A stretch of DNA of 64,000 nt from Gammaproteobacteria bacterium. Its GTDB lineage: Bacteria > Pseudomonadota > Gammaproteobacteria > Pseudomonadales > Pseudohongiellaceae. The notes below the pieces were generated by a model, which did not search any database, had not been told where the DNA came from, and saw nothing but the letters and a program-made list of their open reading frames with translations. Position 1 is the stretch's first letter. Every line of letters starts with the position of its first letter. A program made the position numbers and the translations under genes. The DNA is taken from positions 1,612,001 to 1,676,000 of the forward strand of contig JAWKZW010000001.1 of assembly GCA_041395725.1 (NCBI GenBank). The letters run 5' to 3'. Shown piece by piece: positions 34,898-43,320 of the stretch.

Positions 34898-35496
34898 TGT
34901 AATAGTTGCCTGATGGCCTTGCCGCGATGACTCAGCTGATTTTTAACCGATGGATCCAGTTGCGCCGACGCGCAATTATGGGTGGGTACATAAAAGAGTG
35001 GATCATAACCGAAGCCGTTGGGCCCGCTTTCTTCAAACAGAATGCGGCCTTCCCAGGTGCCCTGACAGATCAGCGGCATGGGGTCTCTCGCATGGCGCAT
35101 GTAGACAATCACGCATTGAAAGCGCGCACTGCGCTCGTTTTCGGGTACGCCCTCGAGTTCTTTTAACAGCTTGACGTTATTTGATTTGTCAGCGTCGGCA
35201 GACTTGTCTCCGGCGTATCGTGCTGAGTAGATTCCCGGTTCACCATTGAGGGCGTCGACTTCAATGCCTGAATCATCTGCGATCGCGGCTTTCCCCGTCA
35301 TTTCGCAAGCATGCCTGGCCTTGATGATGGCGTTCTCCACAAAACTCAGCCCGGTTTCATCGGCATCGGTGACCCCCAGTTCTCTTTGGGGTATAAACAC
35401 CACACCGCTATCGCCCAGCGTCTGTTGCAGCTCTCTCAATTTGCCGGCGTTACCGCTGGCCAGAACAATTTCCTGCCTGGTTTTCCGTATGTTCAT
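34876..35496 (-). CDS. rdgB: XTP/dITP pyrophosphatase
   Basis: This house-cleaning nucleotidase removes non-canonical purine triphosphates. The 206-residue product shows EIVLASGNAGKLRELQQTLG (substrate loop), TGKAAIADDSGIEVDALNG (active-site aspartates), GIYSARYAG and GFGYDPLFYVP, and ends near SHRGKAIRQL. It follows metW by 48 bases on the minus strand and overlaps hemW. Confidence 0.95.
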   Translation of the reverse strand: MNIRKTRQEIVLASGNAGKLRELQQTLGDSGVVFIPQRELGVTDADETGLSFVENAIIKARHACEMTGKAAIADDSGIEVDALNGEPGIYSARYAGDKSADADKSNNVKLLKELEGVPENERSARFQCVIVYMRHARDPMPLICQGTWEGRILFEESGPNGFGYDPLFYVPTHNCASAQLDPSVKNQLSHRGKAIRQLLQCWNSRR

Positions 35497-35544
35497 TCTA
35501 AATAATTTTCTGCCTGGTGCTTATGCTTCCAGTTTGCAAAAGCC

Positions 35545-36138
35545 TTAGTTGCGTGTCAGATGGTAGATGGCAATTTCACCCAGCAGGTTGGGCCAGGCTC
35601 TCATGTACCAGTTACCCTGGTGTTCATTGTCCACCACGGTTCGGGTCAGTATGCGGATATTCTTTTCCCGGCAAAGGGCGTCGAAATCCTTGACCGTGCA
35701 GAAATGAATGTTCGGTGTGTCATACCATTGGTAGGGCATGAACTTGGACACCGGCATCCGGCCTTTGCTTAACAGGTAAAGGCGGGATTTCCAGTTGCCA
35801 AAATTGGGAAACGTGACGATGCCGTTTTTACCGATCCTGAGCATTTCATCGATCAGCAGGGCAGGGTTGCTGAGCGCCTGCAGGGTCTGAGTTAACAGCA
35901 CTGTATCGAAACTGTCGGTCTGGAAGTTCCGCAGGCCGTTGTCGATATTCTGTTCGATAACGTTGACGCCCTTGGACAGGCACTCATTGATATTATCGAC
36001 ATCGATCTCCAGCCCGATGTCGACAATATTCCTGTTTTCCTTCAGGTATTGCAACAGGCTGCCGTCCCCGCAACCCAGATCCAGGACCCGGCTGTCAGGT
36101 TCTATCCAATGCTGAATGATCTCCAGGTCGGGTCTCAT
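35545..36138 (-). CDS. metW: Methionine biosynthesis protein MetW
   Basis: MetW is a SAM-methyltransferase-like protein nearly always paired with MetX and needed for its full activity in proteobacteria. The 197-residue product opens MRPDLEIIQHWIEPDSRVLD and contains the SAM-site GCGDGSLLQYL, VIEQNIDNGL and the family end WPNLLGEIAIYHL. The ATG overlaps the metX stop codon (ATGA), indicating translational coupling. Confidence 0.95.
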   Translation of the reverse strand: MRPDLEIIQHWIEPDSRVLDLGCGDGSLLQYLKENRNIVDIGLEIDVDNINECLSKGVNVIEQNIDNGLRNFQTDSFDTVLLTQTLQALSNPALLIDEMLRIGKNGIVTFPNFGNWKSRLYLLSKGRMPVSKFMPYQWYDTPNIHFCTVKDFDALCREKNIRILTRTVVDNEHQGNWYMRAWPNLLGEIAIYHLTRN

Positions 36139-37325
36139 GTGGCAAGCCCTTCATGAACCCGTTGCAGGTAACGACGGAATGCTTCCATGTAACGGGGGAT
36201 AGGCAACAGGAAGGCATCGTGGCCCTGGTCGGCTTCGATCTCAATGTAGCTGACTTCCCGCCCTGCGTGCAGCAGATTCTCCACCAGCTCTCTGGAGCGC
36301 TCCGGGGGAAATCGCCAGTCGGTACTGAATGACATCAGAAAAAACCTGCAGTGACTGTTGGCGAATGCCTTGCTGAGATCTCCGTCGTAATCCACCGAGG
36401 GGTCGAAATAATCCAGTGCCTTGGTCATCAACAGGTAGGTGTTGGCATCGAAGTTTTCGGAGAAACGTTCACCCTGGTAATGCAGGTAACTCTCCACCTG
36501 GAAATCAATATCAAGGCCGAAGCTGAGTTTACCGGTTGTCAGATCGCGGCCGAAGTTACTGCTGCCAGGTACCAGATCCTCGATATTTTTCCCGAATTTG
36601 TTACGTAACGCGTTTTCTGACAGATAGGTGATATGCCCGACCATTCTGGCCAGCATCAGACCTTTCTTGGGTGAAGTGTTGAACTCCAGGTAACGGCCTT
36701 CGTGAAAATTGGGGTCGGAGGTAATCGATTGCCTGGCCACTTCGTTGAAGGCGATATTCTGGGCGGAGAGTTTCGGAGCCGTGGCGATGGCAATGGCATT
36801 GTCGACCCGTTCCGGGTAGCTGATGGCCCAGCGCAGCACCTGCATGCCTCCCAGGCTGCCACCGATCACAGCAGCCCACTTGCTGATGCCCAGCCGGTCC
36901 GCCAGTCTGGCCTGGCTGTTGACCCAATCCCGCACGGTCATAACCGGAAAGTCCGGGCCGTAGGTTTTGCCAGTCTGAGGATTCATCGAGCGGGGGCCGG
37001 TGCTGCCGGCACAGCCACCGAGATTATTCAGGCTGACTACATAGAACAGGTTGGTGTCGATGGGTTTGCCCGGCCCGATGCATTCATCCCACCAGCCAGG
37101 CTTGCGGTCGGATTCACTGTGGTAGCCGGCGGCATGATGGTCGCCACTCAGGGCATGGCAGATGAGAACGGCGTTGCTCGCTTTGGTATTCAGGGTTCCG
37201 TAAGTTTCCACCATCAGGTCATAGCAGGGCAGCACCTTGCCGCTACGCAGTTTCAATGGTTCGTCGAAGTGGTGAACCTCGGGTTCTACCAGGCCGACGG
37301 AATTTTCGGGAATGACTTCAGGCAT
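36135..37325 (-). CDS. metX: Homoserine O-acyltransferase (MetX)
   Basis: MetX activates homoserine for methionine synthesis. The 396-residue alpha/beta-hydrolase has CHALSGDHHAAGYH, the nucleophile elbow GGSLGGMQVLRWA, YVVSLNNLGGCAGSTGP and the C-terminal catalytic Asp/His region with QGHDAFLL. Many gammaproteobacterial MetX enzymes paired with MetW use succinyl-CoA rather than acetyl-CoA; the deciding residues cannot be settled by eye. It overlaps yggU by 8 bases upstream and metW by 4 downstream. Confidence 0.94.
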   Translation of the reverse strand: MPEVIPENSVGLVEPEVHHFDEPLKLRSGKVLPCYDLMVETYGTLNTKASNAVLICHALSGDHHAAGYHSESDRKPGWWDECIGPGKPIDTNLFYVVSLNNLGGCAGSTGPRSMNPQTGKTYGPDFPVMTVRDWVNSQARLADRLGISKWAAVIGGSLGGMQVLRWAISYPERVDNAIAIATAPKLSAQNIAFNEVARQSITSDPNFHEGRYLEFNTSPKKGLMLARMVGHITYLSENALRNKFGKNIEDLVPGSSNFGRDLTTGKLSFGLDIDFQVESYLHYQGERFSENFDANTYLLMTKALDYFDPSVDYDGDLSKAFANSHCRFFLMSFSTDWRFPPERSRELVENLLHAGREVSYIEIEADQGHDAFLLPIPRYMEAFRRYLQRVHEGLAT

Positions 37326-37617
37326 CAGGATATCGGTCTATTATTTGCAGTTCGGGTGGCAGCCGTTTCGGCGCACAGATTCTTATTCGCTTGCTTCGCC
37401 CCGCAGCCCCCTGTTCAATCTGGATATTGCTCTGCGGAGTTTTAAACTGTCTGGACAGGAATTTAATCAGATGCTGGTTCGCTTTGCCATCAACAGGTGG
37501 CGCCGTAATCAGAATCTTCACAGCATCCTGGCTGATCTCAGCGAAGCCATCCTGTCTGGCTCTGGGCTGTATTCTACAGGTTAGAACCAGGTCGTCATCG
37601 AGCCAGCGATAGAACAC
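37318..37617 (-). CDS. yggU: DUF167/YggU family protein
   Basis: The 99-residue protein has the conserved DUF167 core: LTCRIQPRARQDGF, ILITAPPVDGKANQHLIKFL and the IEQGAAGRSKRIRI strand. The fold is known but the role is not. It sits between yggT and metX in the same transcription direction and overlaps metX by 8 bases. Confidence 0.9.
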   Translation of the reverse strand: MFYRWLDDDLVLTCRIQPRARQDGFAEISQDAVKILITAPPVDGKANQHLIKFLSRQFKTPQSNIQIEQGAAGRSKRIRICAPKRLPPELQIIDRYPDA

Positions 37618-37631
37618 CGGGAATAAGCCGG

Positions 37632-38219
37632 TCAGACACCAACAATCACCTGGCGGACCCCCTCAGAGATACCGAAAACCTCCATCAGGAAACTGCTCAG
37701 GAATTCGATACCGAGGAAAATAAATATTGGCGAGAAATCCAGCCCTCCCATGGGCGGAATGATGTTGCGTATCGGCGCCATGACCGGCTCGGTCAGCTGC
37801 CAGATCAGTTGCAGGATCGGATGCGGGTTCATACTGCCGGAGAACAGCATCACGAAAGACATGATAATGGTGGCGAGTATGGCGTAAAAATAAATATTCA
37901 GAATAAACAGGATAACGCCGGCCAGCGACCAGGAAACGATCGAGCCAATACCGGGCATTTCATAGCCGTACAGGTTGATCAGGGCTGTGATCAGGAGCCC
38001 TTCGACCAGCAGGGCAAGCACCAGGCAGGAAAAATCGATGCCTCGATAACCGGGTATAAAGCTGCGAAATATTCTGACCACCGGATCGGTTATGCGGACC
38101 ACTGATTGGGACAGGGGGTTATAAAAATCGGCTCTGGCTATCTGCAATAGAAACCGGAGCAGAATTGCCAACAGATACAGTCCACCAAGGGTGCTTACCA
38201 GACTTGCAATAGCGTTCAT
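37632..38219 (-). CDS. yggT: YggT family membrane protein
   Basis: The 195-residue protein carries two YggT repeats, each with a LLAILLRFLLQIARADFYNP- or LQLIWQLTEPVMAPIRNIIP-type motif, and four or so membrane segments. It has been linked to osmotic tolerance and cell division in some bacteria, but the mechanism is not known. It follows proC by 21 bases and precedes yggU by 14, the classical yggS-proC-yggT-yggU order. Confidence 0.93.
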   Translation of the reverse strand: MNAIASLVSTLGGLYLLAILLRFLLQIARADFYNPLSQSVVRITDPVVRIFRSFIPGYRGIDFSCLVLALLVEGLLITALINLYGYEMPGIGSIVSWSLAGVILFILNIYFYAILATIIMSFVMLFSGSMNPHPILQLIWQLTEPVMAPIRNIIPPMGGLDFSPIFIFLGIEFLSSFLMEVFGISEGVRQVIVGV

Positions 38220-38240
38220 GCTTTAACCTTTAACCTGTGA

Positions 38241-39068
38241 TTAGCTGCCGAGCTCTCGGGCCAGCACCCGGGAGCGCTGCTGGGCAGCTAGCAGCGCCTT
38301 TGATACCAGCTCGCGGAGCCCGCCTGATTCGAATTGATTCAATGCCTGTTCGGTTGTACCGCCTGGGGAAGTCACCTGGCGCCTCAGCTCTGCCGTGCTG
38401 GCGGTACTGCTGGCAGCAAGTTCTGCAGCCCCCAGGGCGGTCTGGTAGGTGAGTTGCCGGGCCGTGTCTGCCGTCAACCCCATCTCCAGAGCCACGTTCT
38501 GCATGGCTTCCATCAACAGGAAAAAATAGGCCGGCCCGCTGCCGGACAACGCGGTCACCGCGTCAATGTCCGCTTCGACGTCAAGCCACAGGGCCAGGCC
38601 TACGGCCTCGAGCAGGTCTTTGGCCAGCGTTTTCTGCTCGGCGGATACCTTGTCGTTGGCATACAGCGCGGTAGCGCCTTTGCCTACCAGGGCCGGCGTA
38701 TTGGGCATGCACCTGACCACCGCCAGTTCGCCTCCCAGCCAGTCAGCAAGCTGAGCACAGGTGATGCCCGCCGCGATGGAGACGATAAGGCAGTCTCTGC
38801 CCGCCAGGGTGGAGCGCAACTGCTGGCAGGCGTCTTTCATCACCTGGGGCTTGACTGCCAGCACCACGACATCGGCGGTGGCGGCAATTTCCTTTGAATT
38901 GGCCACCTGGATGCCGCACTCGGTGCGCAGAACCTCAAGCTTGTCAGTATCGATGTCGGCGGCTATCAGCTGGCGCGGTGGGACCCCTCTGGCCAGCAGG
39001 CCGCGAATAAGGCTGTTGGCCATATTGCCCGCGCCAACAAATCCGGTGGTGCTAGTTTCCAGGCTCAC
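38241..39068 (-). CDS. proC: Pyrroline-5-carboxylate reductase
   Basis: ProC performs the last step of proline synthesis, reducing pyrroline-5-carboxylate with NAD(P)H. The 275-residue protein begins with a Rossmann motif GFVGAGNMANSLIRG, has VVLAVKPQVM, VRCMPNTPALVGKGATAL and the catalytic-domain signature ALSGSGPAYFFLLMEA with TSPGGTTEQAL. It is 62 bases after yggS. Confidence 0.95.
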   Translation of the reverse strand: MSLETSTTGFVGAGNMANSLIRGLLARGVPPRQLIAADIDTDKLEVLRTECGIQVANSKEIAATADVVVLAVKPQVMKDACQQLRSTLAGRDCLIVSIAAGITCAQLADWLGGELAVVRCMPNTPALVGKGATALYANDKVSAEQKTLAKDLLEAVGLALWLDVEADIDAVTALSGSGPAYFFLLMEAMQNVALEMGLTADTARQLTYQTALGAAELAASSTASTAELRRQVTSPGGTTEQALNQFESGGLRELVSKALLAAQQRSRVLARELGS

Positions 39069-39130
39069 TTCGGGTATTCACTCAGCAGGAAAAAAAGTAG
39101 CCGGTATTCTATCTTAATTAACAGGTGCAT

Positions 39131-39814
39131 TTATATCCTGGCGCCGAACACGGCGGTTCCGATGCGGACCAGCGTAGAGCCTTCGGCGATGGCCGCTTCG
39201 TAATCGCCACTCATGCCCATGGAGAGCGTGTCGAAGTGGGGGAAGACACCCTGCAGTCGATGGAATTCCCCGGCCAGGGGGGCGAATTGCCGGCGCTGCT
39301 GATCGAAATCGGTTTCGGTGGCGGGGATGGTCATCAGACCCCGCAGCCGCAGCCGGGGCAGGGTAGCCACCTGCTGGCAGAGAGATTCGACGTCGGCCAG
39401 ATCGACCCCGGATTTGCTGTCTTCGCCGGAAAGATTGACCTGGATGCAGACGTTAAGCGGCGGCAGGGAGCTATCGCGCTGCTCGCTGAGCCGCTGCGCA
39501 ACTTTCAGACGGTCAACGCTGTGAACCCAGTCGAAGAGGCTGGCTATCGGGCGGGTCTTGTTGGACTGGACAGGCCCGATGAAATGCCAGCAGATAGCCA
39601 GGTCCTGCAGGGCACTGATTTTGGCTTCTGCCTCCTGCAGGTAATTCTCGCCGAAATCCCGCAACCCGGCGGCAAAAGCGGTGCGAATTGACTGCTCAGA
39701 CTGCTTTTTGCTTACAGCCAGCAGCGTCACCGATCCGGGCGGCCTTTGATACCTTTGTTCAAAAGCGTGGATTCGTTCAAGAATTTCGGAAATATTGTCT
39801 GCTATTCTCGGCAT
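39131..39814 (-). CDS. yggS: YggS family PLP homeostasis protein
   Basis: The 227-residue protein (PLPBP family) binds PLP through the lysine in LLAVSKKQSEQ and continues with DFGENYLQEAEAKI, WHFIGPVQSNKT, VHSVDRLKVAQRL and LSMGMSGDYEAAIAEGSTLV. It helps balance vitamin B6 and amino acid pools. It heads the yggS-proC-yggT-yggU run and diverges from pilT with a 103-base gap. Confidence 0.94.
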   Translation of the reverse strand: MPRIADNISEILERIHAFEQRYQRPPGSVTLLAVSKKQSEQSIRTAFAAGLRDFGENYLQEAEAKISALQDLAICWHFIGPVQSNKTRPIASLFDWVHSVDRLKVAQRLSEQRDSSLPPLNVCIQVNLSGEDSKSGVDLADVESLCQQVATLPRLRLRGLMTIPATETDFDQQRRQFAPLAGEFHRLQGVFPHFDTLSMGMSGDYEAAIAEGSTLVRIGTAVFGARI

Positions 39815-39917
39815 TTACGGGGATTGGCTAATAAATTGAATAACCCCGCAGTATACGCTGACTTACCAGCATCAGACCAAAAGGCGCTAAAGCGCGCTTA
39901 CACCACGGGTACAGGCT

Positions 39918-40952
39918 ATGGATATTACCGAACTTTTGAATTTTAGTGTCAAACAGGGTGCCTCTGACTTGCACATCACTGCCGGTATGCCGCCACTGAT
40001 TCGCGTGGACGGCGACATTCGCCGCATCAATGTTCCAGAGATGGACCATAAGGAAGTCTACAGCCTGATTTACGAGATTATGAACGACAAACAGCGCAAG
40101 GACTTCGAAGAGTTCATGGAAACCGACTTTTCCTTCGAAATCCCCAACCTGGCCCGTTTCAGGGTTAACGCGTTCAATCAGAACCGCGGTGCGGCGGCGG
40201 TCTTTCGAACCATTCCCTCGAAAGTTCTCACCATGGAGCAACTGGGCATGGGCGAGGTGTTTCGCAAGATCTCCAATGTCCCCAGGGGGCTGGTGGTCGT
40301 GACAGGGCCTACCGGTTCCGGCAAGAGCACCACACTGGCCGCCATGATCGACTACATTAACTCGGAAAAATACGAGCACATCCTCACTATCGAGGACCCG
40401 ATCGAATTTGTGCATACCAGTAAAAAGGCATTGATCAATCAGCGGGAAGTCCACCGGGATACCCTGGGGTTCAATGAAGCACTGCGATCAGCCCTGCGTG
40501 AGGACCCGGATATCATCCTGGTGGGAGAATTGCGGGACCTGGAAACCATTCGTCTGGCCCTGACCGCCGCCGAAACTGGTCACCTGGTGTTCGGCACCCT
40601 GCACACCACCTCCGCAGCCAAGACTATCGACCGTGTAATCGACGTGTTTCCAGCCGCTGAAAAAGACATGGTCCGCTCCATGCTGTCAGAATCTCTGCAG
40701 GCGGTAGTCTCTCAGACCCTTCTGAAACGGCCGGGGGGAGGTCGGGTTGCGGCCCATGAGATCATGATCGGCACCTCGGCGATTCGCAACCTGATTCGCG
40801 AGGACAAGGTGGCGCAGATGTACTCTGCCATCCAGACTGGTGCCTCAGCGGGTATGCAGACCCTGGATCAGTGTCTGAAGGACCTGCTGGCCAAGGGCCT
40901 GGTGACCCGGGAAGACGCCCGCGCCAAGGCCAAAATGCCGGATAATTTTTAG
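39918..40952 (+). CDS. pilT: Type IV pilus retraction ATPase PilT
   Basis: PilT drives pilus retraction for twitching motility. The 344-residue protein has the N-terminal PAS-like domain (ELLNFSVKQGASDLHITAGM), Walker A GPTGSGKST, the Asp box ILTIEDPIEFVH, Walker B DIILVGELRD and the His box GTLHTTSAAKTIDR, ending with the AIRNLIREDKVAQMYSAIQT signature. It diverges from yggS as in Pseudomonas. The usual partner pilU is not next; a repeat-rich spacer follows instead. Confidence 0.95.
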   Translation: MDITELLNFSVKQGASDLHITAGMPPLIRVDGDIRRINVPEMDHKEVYSLIYEIMNDKQRKDFEEFMETDFSFEIPNLARFRVNAFNQNRGAAAVFRTIPSKVLTMEQLGMGEVFRKISNVPRGLVVVTGPTGSGKSTTLAAMIDYINSEKYEHILTIEDPIEFVHTSKKALINQREVHRDTLGFNEALRSALREDPDIILVGELRDLETIRLALTAAETGHLVFGTLHTTSAAKTIDRVIDVFPAAEKDMVRSMLSESLQAVVSQTLLKRPGGGRVAAHEIMIGTSAIRNLIREDKVAQMYSAIQTGASAGMQTLDQCLKDLLAKGLVTREDARAKAKMPDNF

Positions 40953-41023
40953 CGGGCCCTGGTTTCCAAAGCTTTGAAGGCGAGCAGCATGTCCCGAAAA
41001 GGTTTTAGGTTGTTCGTCACAGT

Positions 41024-41090
41024 TCAGCAGGCTTTGAGTTGTCCCTTCGAAGCAAACCCTCCCGTACCCTCGAACGAGTCTGTGCGGGGC
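41024..41090. repeat. Dispersed flanking repeat, copy a
   Basis: Contains CCCTTCGAAGCAAACCCTCC and CGAGTCTGTGCGG. It is the left neighbour of hairpin 1 and matches copies at 41338 and 42083. Confidence 0.6.
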
Positions 41091-41161
41091 AGGCCGTGGA
41101 GAACTTCCTCCTCGCGGCCTGCGGCCTGATTGCTCGTCAAAAGCTCTCCACGGCCTGCCCC
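41086..41161. repeat. Long hairpin 1
   Basis: GGGGCAGGCCGTGGAGA (41086-41102) pairs perfectly with its complement at 41145-41161; after one mismatch three more pairs follow. The internal part contains CGCGGCCTGCGGCCTGATTG followed by CTCG. No T-run follows on either strand. Confidence 0.8.
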
Positions 41162-41257
41162 TGACGTCGTCAAGTTTGCGGGATTCTGCGAGGTGGGAAA
41201 GTTTAGCCTGAACGATAAATAGTCAAAGACAGCGACGCGAATTCATGTCGAGACCAA

Positions 41258-41325
41258 GGGGGTCCGGGGAAGATTTCCCGAACAATCAGGCCCTAGGCCG
41301 TGAGGGAAAACTTCCCCGGACCCCC
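41258..41325. repeat. Long hairpin 2, same family in opposite orientation
   Basis: GGGGGTCCGGGGAAG (41258-41272) pairs perfectly with its complement at 41311-41325; after one mismatch six more pairs follow (TTTCCC). Read on the minus strand, the interior has CACGGCCTAGGGCCTGATTG followed by TTCG, closely matching the interior of hairpin 1, although the stems are different in sequence. Confidence 0.8.
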
Positions 41326-41337
41326 GCCAGGCTACTC

Positions 41338-41450
41338 GTCCAGCACCAGCCTCTTCGAAGCAATACCGCCCGTGGACCGAAGCCCCTCCCGATTGAGTCT
41401 GTGCAGATCAGCGAGGAGAACTCCCTCCCCGCGCCGGCCCTGACAGGAAC
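41338..41450. repeat. Dispersed flanking repeat, copy b
   Basis: Contains GTCCAGCACCAGCCTCTTCG, GACCGAAGCCCCTCCCGATT and GAGTCTGTGCAGA. The following bases (GAGGAGAACTCCCTCCCCGC) resemble a decayed version of the inner part of hairpin 1, so this copy may once have carried a hairpin too. Confidence 0.6.
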
Positions 41451-41474
41451 CGGCTGCAGGAGGGCCAAAGCTGA

Positions 41475-41966
41475 CTACTGGGATTCAGCGATATTCTTCA
41501 TGTTCTGCAGGGCGTTCTCAAAAGTCCCCCGGCGCCGGGCAACATCGGCGTCCTTGGCAGCCTGGTCCGGCTGATTTGAAACATCAAGCATCAGTGTGTA
41601 AATAAGCCGGGTGCGGTTTGCACCGAGCGGTCGGGCTTCCATGAAGCCGTGATACAGATTGTAGAATTGGCCTTCCCGGGTCGGCTGGGTGTAGCCGTAC
41701 GCCAGTTCCGTCTGGGCTACCAGAATCTCCAGGATGCGGCCACCGGCCAATGCCCGCACAGTTCCGATTCCACCGTCACCGGAGGTGATTTCGCAGTCCA
41801 GGTTCAGCCACTCGCTGATGGCACAATAGTCACCGACCGCGGCCCAGACCTCGGATGCCGGTTTGTCGATCTCGATGTCCATCTCGATCCGGGTGTATTC
41901 CGGCTGGGCGTTGGCAAATCCGCAGAATGCGAGGAATGTTGCGCAGGTGAGTAGCAGGCGTTTCAT
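41475..41966 (-). CDS. Exported SRPBCC (START-like) family protein
   Basis: ATG 41966 with GGAG 8 bases upstream gives 163 residues: a signal peptide (MKRLLLTCATFLAFCGFANA) and one START/polyketide-cyclase-like domain (IEIDKPASEVWAAVGDYCAI, then GGIGTVRAL, FYNLYHGFMEARPLG). Such domains form a hydrophobic pocket for a small ligand; the ligand is unknown. The periplasmic location is unusual for the family but not unique. Repeat copies flank it on both sides. Confidence 0.78.
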   Translation of the reverse strand: MKRLLLTCATFLAFCGFANAQPEYTRIEMDIEIDKPASEVWAAVGDYCAISEWLNLDCEITSGDGGIGTVRALAGGRILEILVAQTELAYGYTQPTREGQFYNLYHGFMEARPLGANRTRLIYTLMLDVSNQPDQAAKDADVARRRGTFENALQNMKNIAESQ

Positions 41967-42082
41967 AGACTTCTCCAAGGGTGGGATTGTGCTTGTTGTT
42001 GTTGATAAAGCGTGTGTTTAAGGCAGGAGAGTAATCGCTTGCCGGATCGTCGTCAAAAGGTATCTTTTTCCGCCAAGCGGCT

Positions 42083-42155
42083 TGTCCGGCACCAGCCGTT
42101 TCGAGGCAAACCCTCCAGTGAACCGAAGCCACCTCCGATGGAGTCTGTGCGGAGC
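42083..42155. repeat. Dispersed flanking repeat, copy c
   Basis: Contains TTGTCCGGCACCAGCCGTTT, CGAGGCAAACCCTCCAGTGA, ACCGAAGCC and GAGTCTGTGCGGA in the same order and orientation as copies a and b. It ends beside the stop codon of ruvX and has no hairpin after it. Confidence 0.6.
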
Positions 42156-42168
42156 TCAGGCACAGGCA

Positions 42169-42621
42169 CTAAGGGGCTGGTTCTCTCGAGCGCTGCCGCA
42201 GCTCGGCGAACCAGCTTTCCAGGATCAGCTGAGCGGCGATGCTGTCGAGAGGCTCGCCCCTGGAGCCAGCCAGTTCCTCGGCCGCTTTCGACGACAGGCG
42301 CTCGTCAATCCCGTAACAGGGCAGGTGAAAGCGGCCATGCAGCCGGTTGCCGAACTTGGTGGCCCGCAGCAGCAGGTCGCTGTCGCTGCCATCCATGTTG
42401 TAGGGCAGACCGACTACCAGCAGGTCCGGCTGCCAGGTATTCATGAGCTGCTGGATCTGTTGCCAGTCTGGTATGCCGTCTCTGGCCGGCAGGATGGCCA
42501 GGGGGCGGGCCGTGCCGGAGATTGACTGTCCGTAAGCCACGCCAATCCGGCGCGTACCGAAATCAAACCCGAGAGCGGTAATTTCAGCGGGGATGGAAGC
42601 AGGAAACATTTCGAGGGGCAT
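42169..42621 (-). CDS. ruvX: Putative pre-16S rRNA nuclease / Holliday junction resolvase-like (YqgF)
   Basis: The 150-residue RNase H-fold protein begins with ALGFDFGTRRIGVAYGQ (first catalytic aspartate), has WQPDLLVVGLPYNMDGSD, FHLPCYGIDERLSSKAAEEL and the last aspartate in LDSIAAQLILESW. YqgF is proposed to finish the 5' end of 16S rRNA. It follows yqgE by 41 bases, the usual pairing. Confidence 0.93.
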   Translation of the reverse strand: MPLEMFPASIPAEITALGFDFGTRRIGVAYGQSISGTARPLAILPARDGIPDWQQIQQLMNTWQPDLLVVGLPYNMDGSDSDLLLRATKFGNRLHGRFHLPCYGIDERLSSKAAEELAGSRGEPLDSIAAQLILESWFAELRQRSREPAP

Positions 42622-42662
42622 CGGGATAGTCGGTTGGCGGAGTGAATTCGGTGGTCGTCGGT

Positions 42663-43241
42663 TCAGGAGTGACCGGCATCGGGGGACAGCTGATTGAGAT
42701 CTACTCCCAATTGCTCAGCGGCCCGCGCCGCCATGTTTTCGAAGTCTTCGGAAAAAACCAGTTCGGCAGTTGCCGGTGCGGTAAGCCAGGCGTTTTCGCT
42801 CAGCTCCCGATCCAGCTGACCACCGTCCCAGCCGGCGCAGCCCAGCGCAATCAGATACCGTTCCGGCCCCTTGCCGTCAGCAATATCCTGCAATAGTTGT
42901 TTGGAGGTGGAGAGACTGAATCGTTCACCTACGCGCACTGAGGAATTCCAGTCATTGCTGGAGTCATGGATGATAAAACCTTTATCCCGCTCTACCGGTC
43001 CCCCTGCCAACACCCGGCGATTTTTGAATGCAGTGTCATCAACGGAACAGACTATTTCAAGCTCATCGAAAATATCCGCCACGCTGATTGTGAGCGGCTG
43101 GTTGATGACGATGCCCAGGGCGCCGTCCTTGTTGTGTTTCCACAGGTAGGTGACAGTGTGGGCAAAGTACGGATCAGCCAGCTGCGGCATAGCGATCAGG
43201 AGCTGATCCTCCAGGGAGTTCTCGTAATCCGATTCAGACAT
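42663..43241 (-). CDS. yqgE: YqgE/AlgH family protein
   Basis: The 192-residue protein has the family start LEDQLLIAMPQLADPYFAHT, KDGALGIVINQPL, RVLAGGPVERDKGFIIHDS and ERYLIALGCAGWDGGQLDRE. The function is uncertain; it is named AlgH in Pseudomonas for an effect on alginate. It precedes ruvX on the same strand. Confidence 0.93.
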   Translation of the reverse strand: MSESDYENSLEDQLLIAMPQLADPYFAHTVTYLWKHNKDGALGIVINQPLTISVADIFDELEIVCSVDDTAFKNRRVLAGGPVERDKGFIIHDSSNDWNSSVRVGERFSLSTSKQLLQDIADGKGPERYLIALGCAGWDGGQLDRELSENAWLTAPATAELVFSEDFENMAARAAEQLGVDLNQLSPDAGHS

Positions 43242-43320
43242 AGGCAGCGATGGGATACTCGGTAAATTCAGGCACTGGCTTGCTTTGCAATGCTGGTTTT
43301 ACTGGCACTATGCCAGAACA

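Larger units (their letters stand above)
40953..41474. other. Repeat-rich non-coding spacer between pilT and the SRPBCC gene
   Basis: This gap of about 520 bases has no convincing gene. It contains two very long inverted repeats and two copies of a shared 60-70 base flanking segment, all described separately. A third copy of the flanking segment lies beyond the SRPBCC gene. Confidence 0.6.
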
